Below the pieces are notes generated by a model, which was not told the DNA's origin, did no database searches, and was given only the letters and a program-made list of their open reading frames with translations. From Acidobacteriota bacterium (GTDB taxonomy: Bacteria > Acidobacteriota > Terriglobia > UBA7540): a DNA stretch of 10,599 nt. The position numbers were made by a program, and so were the translations under genes. The stretch's first letter is position 1, and each line of letters starts with the position of its first letter. The DNA lies in assembly GCA_021828225.1 (NCBI GenBank), contig JAKASH010000049.1, positions 1-10,599 of the forward strand, read 5' to 3'. This document shows positions 1 through 6,063 of the stretch, one piece after another.

Positions 1-194
1 CACGAGAGATGGGCTTTCATGTGTAACCGGCACCCGATAGGGGGACGGCATGGGAATATGTCCCGAACCTCGGCATAGCAACAGCGATGGCCAATCAGGG
101 CAAGCAGGCGGCCGATCGTGAAAGGAGCGGCATGCCATCATTCGGGGGGCTGTTTTCCCCATAGGTCTTCCACACCAACAATTCGCTCAAAATC

Positions 195-241
195 GATTGT
201 CAAGAGTTTTAATTTCAATCCAGTACACAGATTGACAAGAG
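195..241 (+). repeat. Pair of 12-bp direct repeats
   Basis: GATTGTCAAGAG (195-206) and GATTGACAAGAG (230-241) differ at one base and start 35 bp apart. Both are followed by AT-rich bases. The second copy contains the TTGACA box of the candidate promoter. Two same-direction copies at a promoter are typical of paired activator or repressor sites, but no regulator can be named from the sequence. Confidence 0.45.
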
Positions 242-261
242 CTAAAATCCTCTGTTAGGCT
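232..261 (+). promoter_or_regulatory. Candidate promoter for the exopolysaccharide genes
   Basis: A perfect -35 box TTGACA (232-237) is followed, after 18 nt, by TAGGCT (256-261), which matches TATAAT at only three positions but is preceded by TG at 253-254, an extended -10 arrangement. Transcription would start near 268 and leave a leader of about 530 nt before the ATG at 801. The weak -10 makes this a suggestion only. Confidence 0.3.
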
Positions 262-306
262 CGATGAAGACAAGTGGCTTCTGATGCTCCCGGCTGGGGA
301 TGCAGG

Positions 307-342
307 GAACGCAAGGGGGGTTCGCGTGCGAACGCCTGGGGG
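307..342. promoter_or_regulatory. Palindrome within a tandem GAACGC-G5 repeat
   Basis: GTTCGC and GCGAAC form a 6-bp inverted repeat around a GT centre at 320-333. The palindrome lies between two direct copies of GAACGC followed by two bases and a run of G (307-320 and 330-342), 23 bp apart. This compact symmetry resembles an operator for a dimeric DNA-binding protein, or a short structured RNA element. No known motif was recognised. Confidence 0.3.
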
Positions 343-737
343 AAAAGGCAGAAGAATCGTTCATGCGTCCATTGAATCGGAGCCGGGATGCTGGTTTATG
401 AAGTTTGGCTCACGGTTGTCTGGACCTGCCAGCCTGTGGGCGAAAGAGTGATGTTCCGATGTGGGTAGGAGGTGAGCATCTGCAGCCGGTCGAACAGATA
501 GCGGCGGACAGCGCAGGCACAGTCGCCGCATCTGCCACTCATTACGGGTTCCCACGAATCCTTGGGCAATCCTGCAAACCAGTTATGGATGTATAGGTGG
601 GCGGGTTTGGTTCGGAAGAACGGGTTGGGAACCGGGCGACAAGCCACTTTAACAGGAGTCAAAACTCCCATCCCGATGACGGCAGCGGCCCCCTGCTGCA
701 AGAAATCTCAGCACGACCTAGAGGATTAAGGACTTTG

Positions 738-781
738 TCGATCAGGACTATCGAAACGTCTGATAGATCGAGATCGCTCGA
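738..781 (+). promoter_or_regulatory. Overlapping alternative hairpins in the leader
   Basis: Hairpin A pairs TCGAT (738-742) with ATCGA (767-771) and CTATC (748-752) with GATAG (762-766), giving ten pairs with one 5-nt bulge and a 9-nt loop. Hairpin B pairs TCGAG (768-772) with CTCGA (777-781) around a 4-nt loop. Both need bases 768-771, so they cannot form together. The pair ends 9 nt before the AAGGAG ribosome binding site (791-796). A two-state leader is possible, though neither hairpin covers the ribosome binding site. Confidence 0.3.
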
Positions 782-800
782 GTAACGGTTAAGGAGTGGT

Positions 801-1058
801 ATGGACGAGAATGGAATTACGCCGGTCAATCAGCCTCGCGGTATAGAGCGACTCAATGGGCACGCACTGCGCGAAGAGAATATTCTGGATGTTTCGCCTG
901 AAGAGTCGCCTCGCCTGCTTGACTACTGGCACGTGATCCTGAAGCGCCGCTGGGTCGTTTTGACGTGTTTACTGATCGTTTTCACGACTGTGACCATTGG
1001 CACGTTCAAGGAAAAGCCCGTTTACGCTGGAAAGATTTTGATCGAAATCAACCCCTGA
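801..1058 (+). CDS. Wzz/Wzc-type polysaccharide chain-length regulator, N-terminal fragment of interrupted gene
   Basis: This 85-residue piece is the start of a Wzc-like exopolysaccharide regulator. It begins at an ATG with AAGGAG (791-796) four bases upstream. A charged cytoplasmic lead containing LDYWHVILKRRW is followed by a first membrane helix (about residues 50-67, VVLTCLLIVFTTVTIG) and the start of the periplasmic Wzz domain (VYAGKILIEINP), the usual layout of the family. It ends at TGA 1056-1058. The same frame stays open after that TGA and runs directly into the rest of the protein, so this is one gene split by a stop, not a separate small gene. If the stop is real, this fragment alone would be a single-helix membrane peptide with no likely function. 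Confidence 0.8.
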   Translation: MDENGITPVNQPRGIERLNGHALREENILDVSPEESPRLLDYWHVILKRRWVVLTCLLIVFTTVTIGTFKEKPVYAGKILIEINP

Positions 1059-1145
1059 GAGGCCCGAGGCTTCAGTTGCCAGCAAATCGCCCAAGCCGGC
1101 CCCTCCTGGGACATTGACAGTTACCGTGAGACACAATACCGGATC

Positions 1146-3128
1146 TTGAAGAGCCGCTCGCTGGCGGAGCGCGTGGTGCGTGATCTACGCCTTTACCAGA
1201 TCCCCGAATTCTATCAGAGCCAGAGTTATTTCGGCCTGATCACGAAAAATCCCAAAAGGATTCCTTCCGCTTCAGATCCAAACCCGCCTGATCCCACATC
1301 AACGGCGTACCGCAACAGCGTGGCTCATTTCATGATGTCCATGTCCGTCAGGCCGATCGAGCGCAGCAATCTTGTTGAGGTCTCATTCTTTTCGCACAAC
1401 CCGGCGCTGGCGTCGCGCATTGCCAATCAACTCGGCGAAGACTATATCGACCAGAATCTCCAAGTCAAGTGGAACGAAGCCTTGAAAGCTTCCGAATGGC
1501 TCTCAGGCCGGCTGGTTGAGCTCAAGGCAAAGCTGAAGAAATCGGAAGATGCCCTGCAGGCCTACGCAGCGAAGAATTCCATCCTTTTCATCCAGAACGC
1601 CGTAAACGCACAGGCCCAGAGCATGGCGAATGCCCGCCTGGAGCAACTTGAGGAAGAGTACACCAAGGCTCAGGCCGAACGGACCCAGCAAGAGTCCCTT
1701 TACAGCCTGGTCCAGGCCGGCAAGGTGCAGGATCTTCCTGGAGTCCTTTCTAACCAGCTCATTCAGAACCTCGAAGAAAGGCTCTCTGAGTTAAGAAACA
1801 AATATTCTGAGCTGACCGCCACAGTAAAGCCCGGGTATCCGAAAGCGGTAGCTCTCAGGCGGCAAATCGACTCGCTTCAGGCCAGCCTCGATCGTCAGAA
1901 ACTGGCTCTGAATAAGAACATCACGCAGAAGTACCTTGCTGCCCTGGCGCGGGAGAAATACCTTCACCAGCTTATCAAACAGCAAGAGAATGTGGTCAAC
2001 GTCGTCGCTCAAAAATCGATTCAGTACAATATCCTGAAGCGCGAGGTTGATACCAACCGTCAGCTCTACGATGGTGTGCTGCAGCGAATGAAGGAGGCAC
2101 AGGTTGCGGCAGGGTTGAACGCCAGCAATATCATGGTCATCGATCCCGCCGAAGTACCCAAGAGTCCGGCCAAGCCCAGGGTTCTGCTCAACCTTGCCCT
2201 CGGGTTCATTCTCGGTACGGGTTTGGGTGTCGGCCTGGCATTCTTCCAGGAGTATCTGGACAATACCCTGAAAACCCCCGATGAAGTGGAATCCCTGTTA
2301 CGGCTGCCTTCCCTGGGCCTGATACCCTCGATTCATCTTAACGGATCAGCAAAATCTGCGGAGCACGGACTCACCACCATTGGTGCCGGCGCCAACGGCA
2401 ACAGCACGAACGGCGCTTATGCGCTTGCGCTCCAGAAGAATCCCATGGCTCTTGAGGCATTCCGCTCACTGCGGACTTCGATACTGTTGTCTGCTAATCC
2501 CGTACCGAAAGTGCTCCTGGTTACCAGTGCCCTTCCTGGCGAAGGCAAGACGACCACGACAGTGAACCTTGGAGCAACCCTGGCGAGCCTTGGAAGTAAG
2601 GTTGTGATCGTCGATTGTGATATGCGGCGGCCTGCTTGTCACCGGGCCGCTGGGGTAAAGAACAGCCCGGGATTTGTCCAATGCCTGACAGGTCGGGTGG
2701 ATCTTTCTGAGGCTATCTTGCCGGTCAACGGCGTTCCCAATCTTTCAATAATTCCTTGCGGCCCAATCCCTCCTAACCCGGCCGAGGTCCTGTCGTCTCC
2801 AGCGACGGGGGAGATGCTGCAAAGGCTGCATGCTGAATTTGAATATGTGCTCATCGATTCGCCTCCATTATTGAGCGTGGCGGACAGCCGTATTCTTGCG
2901 ACCCTTACTGACGCAGTGGTCCTGGTTACCAGGGCCTATGAAACCCCGTATGAGGTCGTACGTCGAGCCAGGTCGTTGCTGTACGGGGCTGGAGCGCGGA
3001 TTCTTGGCGTGGCCCTGAACAACGTCAATCTTCACAAAGAAGGTTACGGCGGCAAGTACGGCTACTACCAGCAATACGGCTATGGGTACGGGTACGGCAG
3101 CGACTACAAGGCTGATGGACCGGAATAG
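1146..3128 (+). CDS. Wzc-like polysaccharide co-polymerase/BY-type tyrosine autokinase, main part of interrupted gene
   Basis: Proteins of this family sit in the inner membrane, set the chain length of exported polysaccharide and phosphorylate their own tyrosine tail. In the 660-residue frame I see the rest of the periplasmic Wzz domain with a long coiled coil (about 110-290), a GNVR-type segment (ILKREVDTNRQLYD), a proline-rich stretch and a second membrane helix (about 346-367). The cytoplasmic kinase follows: the E-x2-R-x2-R oligomer motif (E437, R440, R443), Walker A GEGKT with K468, Walker A' DCDMRRP (D490, D492) and Walker B LIDSPP (D571). The tail at 634-654 holds nine tyrosines in 21 residues. 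The nominal TTG start at 1146 has no ribosome binding site; the same frame is open upstream to the TGA at 1056, and residues such as SWDIDSYRETQYRI encoded there belong to the protein. The true gene is therefore 801-3128, about 775 codons, broken by a nonsense change or by two compensating indels near 1052 and 1100. Confidence 0.88.
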   Translation: MKSRSLAERVVRDLRLYQIPEFYQSQSYFGLITKNPKRIPSASDPNPPDPTSTAYRNSVAHFMMSMSVRPIERSNLVEVSFFSHNPALASRIANQLGEDYIDQNLQVKWNEALKASEWLSGRLVELKAKLKKSEDALQAYAAKNSILFIQNAVNAQAQSMANARLEQLEEEYTKAQAERTQQESLYSLVQAGKVQDLPGVLSNQLIQNLEERLSELRNKYSELTATVKPGYPKAVALRRQIDSLQASLDRQKLALNKNITQKYLAALAREKYLHQLIKQQENVVNVVAQKSIQYNILKREVDTNRQLYDGVLQRMKEAQVAAGLNASNIMVIDPAEVPKSPAKPRVLLNLALGFILGTGLGVGLAFFQEYLDNTLKTPDEVESLLRLPSLGLIPSIHLNGSAKSAEHGLTTIGAGANGNSTNGAYALALQKNPMALEAFRSLRTSILLSANPVPKVLLVTSALPGEGKTTTTVNLGATLASLGSKVVIVDCDMRRPACHRAAGVKNSPGFVQCLTGRVDLSEAILPVNGVPNLSIIPCGPIPPNPAEVLSSPATGEMLQRLHAEFEYVLIDSPPLLSVADSRILATLTDAVVLVTRAYETPYEVVRRARSLLYGAGARILGVALNNVNLHKEGYGGKYGYYQQYGYGYGYGSDYKADGPE

Positions 3129-3559
3129 CAAAGTAGAAGAGGGCCTGTTCCACAATCCCTCTAATAGCAGAGAGAGATCCCGAGAGTTGCAGCCGGAGAT
3201 CTGATCATCCCTGTGTGAGACGACCGGACGCTTCCTTTGAATGGATGGGCTACGCGGGAGCGTCCCCGAGCCCGATTGAGATGCACCTTCACAGACTTTC
3301 CGCTGTCCGTCCTTTCACGCCCATTTACCAGTCCGTTCCGAGGTGCGACAGGCCGAGTTACAGGAGATACATTGCTAACGGTAGTGCGGGGCGTGAACAA
3401 ACTGAAGGCGAACTTCGCGCTGGAGTGTATGGCCAAAAGCGCCGTCTTGACGCGATTCAGCCGCTGCAAAAGCCAGCACGGCCAGCTTATAGTGGTTCAT
3501 AGTTATTTAAAGATTTGGAAGTCGGAACATGGACAATGTACCGACCGCAAAGAGGACAC
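3129..3559. other. Intergenic stretch between kinase and UDP-xylose synthase
   Basis: Several overlapping short frames exist here on both strands (for example 3215-3502 + and 3161-3469 -), but none is recognisable and none has clear support over the others. A 6-bp inverted repeat AGAGGG/CCCTCT (3138-3143 and 3157-3162, 13-nt loop) follows the kinase stop but lacks a T run, so it is at best a weak terminator. A TATAGT box at 3488-3493 with TGCAAA 17 nt upstream is a weak candidate promoter for the next gene. Nothing else stands out. Confidence 0.45.
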
Positions 3560-4525
3560 ATGCGAATTGTCATCACGGGTGGTGCAGGTTTCCTGGGCAG
3601 GCATCTCTGCGCAAGAATGCTTTCTCTAGGCCATGAGGTCTTTTGTGTAGACAACCTCCTGACCGGCCGCCGTCAAAACATCGGGGAGTTTGAACAGAGC
3701 CCAGCCTTTCACTTCATTGAGCAGGACGTGACCCTGCCGTTTCACATGGAAGGTACGATCGATGCGGTCATGCACATGGCTTCCCCCGCAAGCCCTCCTG
3801 ACTATCTTCAATTTCCGATTGAAACGCTGGAAGTGGGGACTGTTGGCACTCGCAATATGCTCGAGTTGGCCAGGCTAAAGGGAGCACGTTTCCTGGTAGC
3901 CAGCACCTCAGAAGTCTATGGCGACCCTAAGGTTAATCCACAAACAGAAGAATACTGGGGCAACGTGAATTCCATTGGGCCCCGAAGCGTCTATGATGAG
4001 GCAAAGCGGGCTTCCGAGGCGTTGACCATGGCCTATTATCGGCGGCACGGACTCGAAACTCGTATCGCAAGGATTTTCAACACCTACGGTCCGTGGATGC
4101 GCCCACACGACGGTCGCGTAGTTTCCAATTTCGTCGTGCAAGCCTTAGAAGGCAAGGACCTGACAGTCTATGGCGATGGAAGCCAAACGAGAAGTTTCTG
4201 TTACGTCAGTGACCTGGTCGAGGGCCTTATTCGCCTGTTGATGGCGGACTCTGACTCGGGAACTCCGGGGAAAGAGTGGGGAATTAATTACCCGGTTAAT
4301 CTGGGGAATCCCAGAGAAGAGAAAATCGTTGATATTGCAAGAATCATCGCGAAAATGACAGGAAGTTCCAGCCAGGTGAGGTTTCATCCTTTACCCGCCG
4401 ATGACCCCAAACTCCGCTGCCCAGACATTTCACGAGCCCGCCGACTGCTTGGCTGGGAGCCGAAAGTTAGCCTGGAAGATGGGCTGGCGTCTACCATCAG
4501 CTATTTTCGGGAAAGTGGGAATTAA
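3560..4525 (+). CDS. uxs: UDP-glucuronate decarboxylase (UDP-xylose synthase)
   Basis: This enzyme of the extended short-chain dehydrogenase family oxidises UDP-glucuronate at C4 with bound NAD, decarboxylates it and reduces the product to UDP-xylose, a cytoplasmic sugar donor for polysaccharides. The 321-residue length fits the bacterial family. Visible features are the Rossmann motif TGGAGFLG (6-13), the acidic residue D31 after strand 2 in VDNLLTG, the family segment ASPASPP, TSEVYGD (116-122), the catalytic pair Y145 and K149 in [21 protein letters not shown] and the late motif [13 protein letters not shown]. These distinguish it from GalE and dTDP-glucose dehydratase. W179 in GPWM stands where I recall arginine in well-known members. 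I chose ATG 3560, preceded by AGAGGA (3551-3556), because it opens directly on the Rossmann strand; the longer TTG start at 3515 adds 15 unconserved residues. It probably feeds the polymer controlled by the upstream kinase. Confidence 0.9.
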   Translation: MRIVITGGAGFLGRHLCARMLSLGHEVFCVDNLLTGRRQNIGEFEQSPAFHFIEQDVTLPFHMEGTIDAVMHMASPASPPDYLQFPIETLEVGTVGTRNMLELARLKGARFLVASTSEVYGDPKVNPQTEEYWGNVNSIGPRSVYDEAKRASEALTMAYYRRHGLETRIARIFNTYGPWMRPHDGRVVSNFVVQALEGKDLTVYGDGSQTRSFCYVSDLVEGLIRLLMADSDSGTPGKEWGINYPVNLGNPREEKIVDIARIIAKMTGSSSQVRFHPLPADDPKLRCPDISRARRLLGWEPKVSLEDGLASTISYFRESGN

Positions 4526-4530
4526 CTGAA

Positions 4531-4555
4531 GAGCTTCCGAAGCTTTAAGAAGCTC
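4531..4555 (+). other. Triple AGCTTC-type repeat forming alternative hairpins
   Basis: Just after the uxs stop, GAGCTTC (4531-4537) can pair with GAAGCTC (4549-4555) as a 7-bp stem with an 11-nt loop, or AGCTT (4532-4536) can pair with AAGCT (4540-4544) around a 3-nt loop. No T run follows, so a classical Rho-independent terminator is not supported. It may be an mRNA 3'-end structure. Confidence 0.35.
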
Positions 4556-4643
4556 ACCATCGTTGGGAAGGTTCTCGTTCGACAGCAAGCAAGCGACTCC
4601 GGCGTTGAACCGATTTCCTAATGAGTCTCATCGAATAGTTTTT

Positions 4644-4681
4644 ATCCTGGGGCGTGGCCGGGCAAGGTTCCCGGCCAGGAT
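4644..4681. terminator. Strong GC-rich hairpin between uxs and marR
   Basis: TGGCCGGG (4655-4662) and CCCGGCCA (4670-4677) form an 8-bp perfect stem with a 7-nt loop. An outer arm ATCCTGG (4644-4650) is also complementary to CCAGGAT (4675-4681), so an alternative 7-bp plus 5-bp folding is possible. It lies between two functionally different gene sets, which suits a terminator or boundary element. Neither strand has a proper T run after it, so a REP-like dispersed palindrome is an equal alternative. Confidence 0.4.
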
Positions 4682-4735
4682 GTTTCCACAGCTCATCGGG
4701 TTTTGACATAACAGGGGGGAGCTGGAGCCACACGA

Positions 4736-4765
4736 TTGACAGTAGCTGATCATTTGTCCGATAAT
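4736..4765 (+). promoter_or_regulatory. Near-consensus promoter of the efflux operon
   Basis: TTGACA (4736-4741), an 18-nt spacer and GATAAT (4760-4765) match the sigma-70/SigA consensus at eleven of twelve positions. Transcription would start about 4771-4773, which coincides with the ATG at 4772, so the marR message would be leaderless or nearly so. The position, immediately before a regulator plus transport genes, is what an autoregulated drug-efflux operon would show. Confidence 0.65.
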
Positions 4766-4774
4766 TGCCAAATG
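4751..4774. promoter_or_regulatory. Candidate MarR operator (inverted repeat over -10)
   Basis: CATTTG (4751-4756) and CAAATG (4769-4774) are perfect inverted repeats with half-site centres 18 bp apart, bracketing the -10 box and reaching into the start codon. MarR dimers bind palindromes of about this size, and binding here would block RNA polymerase. That the neighbouring MarR protein is the binder is inference. A second, smaller palindrome, TGATCA (4748-4753), overlaps its left arm. Confidence 0.4.
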
Positions 4775-5248
4775 CAACAGTTGCAGAAGCTAACTATTGC
4801 GGGAGACTCTGTTCGGGACTGTTCGGCAGAAATACTCGAATCGGTCCCGGTGGTGATGCGGTTTATCCGCTCCCAGATGCGGCGCCACCGCGGGTCCGAT
4901 CTGACCGTGCCTCAGTTTCGCACGTTAGTTTTCCTGGACCGCAGTCCGGGGGCCTCCCTCTCGGCGCTGGCGGATTTCCTGGCCCTATCGCTGCCTGCAA
5001 CGTCGCGACTGGTTGAAGGGCTAGTTCAAAGAAGCCTGGTCGATCGCCGTATTCCCCCCGGCAACCGGAGGCTGGTTGCCCTCTCGGTCAACGCACACGG
5101 GCGGAGGATCATCTGTGCGGCGCGACATGCCACGGAAAAGCGGCTGGCGGAAGTGGTGGCGCCGTTACGCAGCGACGAGCGCGTGGCAATCCAGCGCGCA
5201 CTGCGGACTTTGCGTGAGGAATTTCAGTCCGTGGCGACCCGGGACTGA
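4772..5248 (+). CDS. MarR-family transcriptional regulator
   Basis: A 158-residue winged-helix regulator of the MarR family, which usually acts as a dimeric repressor released by small aromatic or drug-like ligands. The N-terminal helix (ILESVPVVMRFIRSQMRRHR) would help form the dimer. The DNA-binding core follows: LTVPQFRTLVFLDRSPGASL, then LSALADFLALS, a recognition helix around SLPATSRLVEGLVQRSLV, and a wing with VDRRIPPGNRRLVALSVNAHGR, where the common D-P-x-D-R-R is changed to P-P-G-N-R-R. A C-terminal helix closes the fold. The start is uncertain. ATG 4772 lacks a ribosome binding site but fits a leaderless transcript from the promoter at 4736-4765; a TTG at 4736 has GGAG eight bases upstream but overlaps the -35 box. 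It is first in the efflux operon, 17 nt before the ABC ATPase, and most likely controls it. Confidence 0.85.
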   Translation: MQQLQKLTIAGDSVRDCSAEILESVPVVMRFIRSQMRRHRGSDLTVPQFRTLVFLDRSPGASLSALADFLALSLPATSRLVEGLVQRSLVDRRIPPGNRRLVALSVNAHGRRIICAARHATEKRLAEVVAPLRSDERVAIQRALRTLREEFQSVATRD

Positions 5249-5265
5249 TTTGTAAAGGTACGCCG

Positions 5266-6063
5266 ATGAACATGATCGAGACTTCTTTATTGACTCGGCG
5301 CTTTGGCGATTTGACAGCGGCAGACGGGGTGGATCTGTGCGTCGCCGCAGGCGAAGTATTCGGTCTTCTAGGGCCGAACGGAGCGGGCAAAACGACGGTG
5401 GTCAAAATGCTGACCACTCTGCTGCCTCCAACATCGGGCCGGGCCACGGTTGCAGGTTTTGACGTACAGCGCAGCGCGGCGCGAGTCAGAGCGGAAATCG
5501 GCTATGTGCCGCAACTGGTCTCAGTGGACGGAACCTTGACAGCCTACGAGAATCTGCTCATCTTCGCCAAGATCTATGCTGTGCCACGGGCCGAACGGCA
5601 AGAGCGCATTGCGGCGGCATTGGAATTCGTCGGCCTGCAGGAAGCGGCGCATCGGCAGGTGCACGGATATTCAGGCGGAATGATGCGCCGGCTGGAGATC
5701 GCCCTGGCGATACTCCACCGCCCGCGAGTGCTGTTTCTAGACGAGCCGACGGTCGGGCTGGACCCGCTGGCCCGGCAAGCGGTTTGGCAACACCTGCGGT
5801 TGCTGAGGCAGGAATACGGGATGACGATTTTTCTGACCACGCATTTCATGGAGGAAGCAGACAATTTGTGTGGCCGGGTAGCCATCATGAACCTGGGGCG
5901 CATCTCCGCGCTCGGGCAGCCGGAAGAACTGAAGGTGTCGATCGGACGCCCTGATGCCACCCTCGATGAAGTGTTCGCTCACTATACCGGCCATGAACTG
6001 GATAGCGGAGGGAATTACCGTGAAATCTCGCGAAATCGACGTACCGCCGCCCGTTTGGGCTGA
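5266..6063 (+). CDS. ABC-2 type transporter ATP-binding protein (DrrA-like)
   Basis: The cytoplasmic ATPase of an ABC-2 exporter, driving the membrane protein encoded next. The 265 residues contain Walker A GPNGAGKTT (36-44), Q-loop Q83, signature YSGGM (135-139, tyrosine in place of the usual leucine), Walker B LFLDEP (156-161) with catalytic E160, D-loop GLDP, and switch H193 in LTTHFMEEAD. The C-terminal end LDEVFAHYTG is the closing motif of DrrA/daunorubicin-resistance-type ATPases; the domain between the H-loop and this motif is short, so the protein is smaller than the roughly 310-330 residues of actinobacterial DrrA. ATG 5266 has AAAGG at about nine bases; ATG 5272 is an alternative. 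Its last 44 nt overlap the permease gene. Substrate cannot be told from sequence; drugs, lipids or polysaccharides are all carried by this family. Confidence 0.9.
   Translation: MNMIETSLLTRRFGDLTAADGVDLCVAAGEVFGLLGPNGAGKTTVVKMLTTLLPPTSGRATVAGFDVQRSAARVRAEIGYVPQLVSVDGTLTAYENLLIFAKIYAVPRAERQERIAAALEFVGLQEAAHRQVHGYSGGMMRRLEIALAILHRPRVLFLDEPTVGLDPLARQAVWQHLRLLRQEYGMTIFLTTHFMEEADNLCGRVAIMNLGRISALGQPEELKVSIGRPDATLDEVFAHYTGHELDSGGNYREISRNRRTAARLG
6007..6012 (+). promoter_or_regulatory. Ribosome binding site fixing the permease start
   Basis: GGAGGG lies seven bases before GTG 6020, inside the ATPase gene. It is far better than anything before the upstream ATG at 5954 and so decides the start. It also implies translational coupling of ATPase and permease. 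Confidence 0.65.

Larger units (their letters stand above)
1..800. other. Long non-coding upstream region
   Basis: No open frame in this stretch has a recognisable protein or a convincing start. The short frames on either strand (about 60-100 codons) overlap each other and show no domain, signal peptide or membrane pattern. What can be seen is a set of possible control elements: direct repeats at 195-241, a promoter-like pair at 232-261, a palindrome at 320-333, and overlapping hairpins at 738-781 just ahead of the ribosome binding site at 791-796. The simplest reading is an extended promoter and 5' leader for the exopolysaccharide genes that follow. Remnants of a decayed gene cannot be excluded without a similarity search. 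Confidence 0.55.

Noticed and set aside
144..160. GGGGGG/CCCC stem as a terminator
   Set aside because: The stem is only four pairs or so of G-C, and the T run lies in the loop, not after the stem.
396..701. 101-codon open frame on the - strand in the upstream region
   Set aside because: No ribosome binding site, no recognisable motif, and overlapping frames of similar length on the other strand.
1056..1058. TGA as a selenocysteine codon
   Set aside because: No family precedent for selenocysteine at this position and no obvious SECIS-like hairpin right after it; a mutation or sequencing error is simpler.
3138..3162. AGAGGG/CCCTCT hairpin as kinase terminator
   Set aside because: The loop is 13 nt and no T run follows, so it is not supported beyond a weak inverted repeat.
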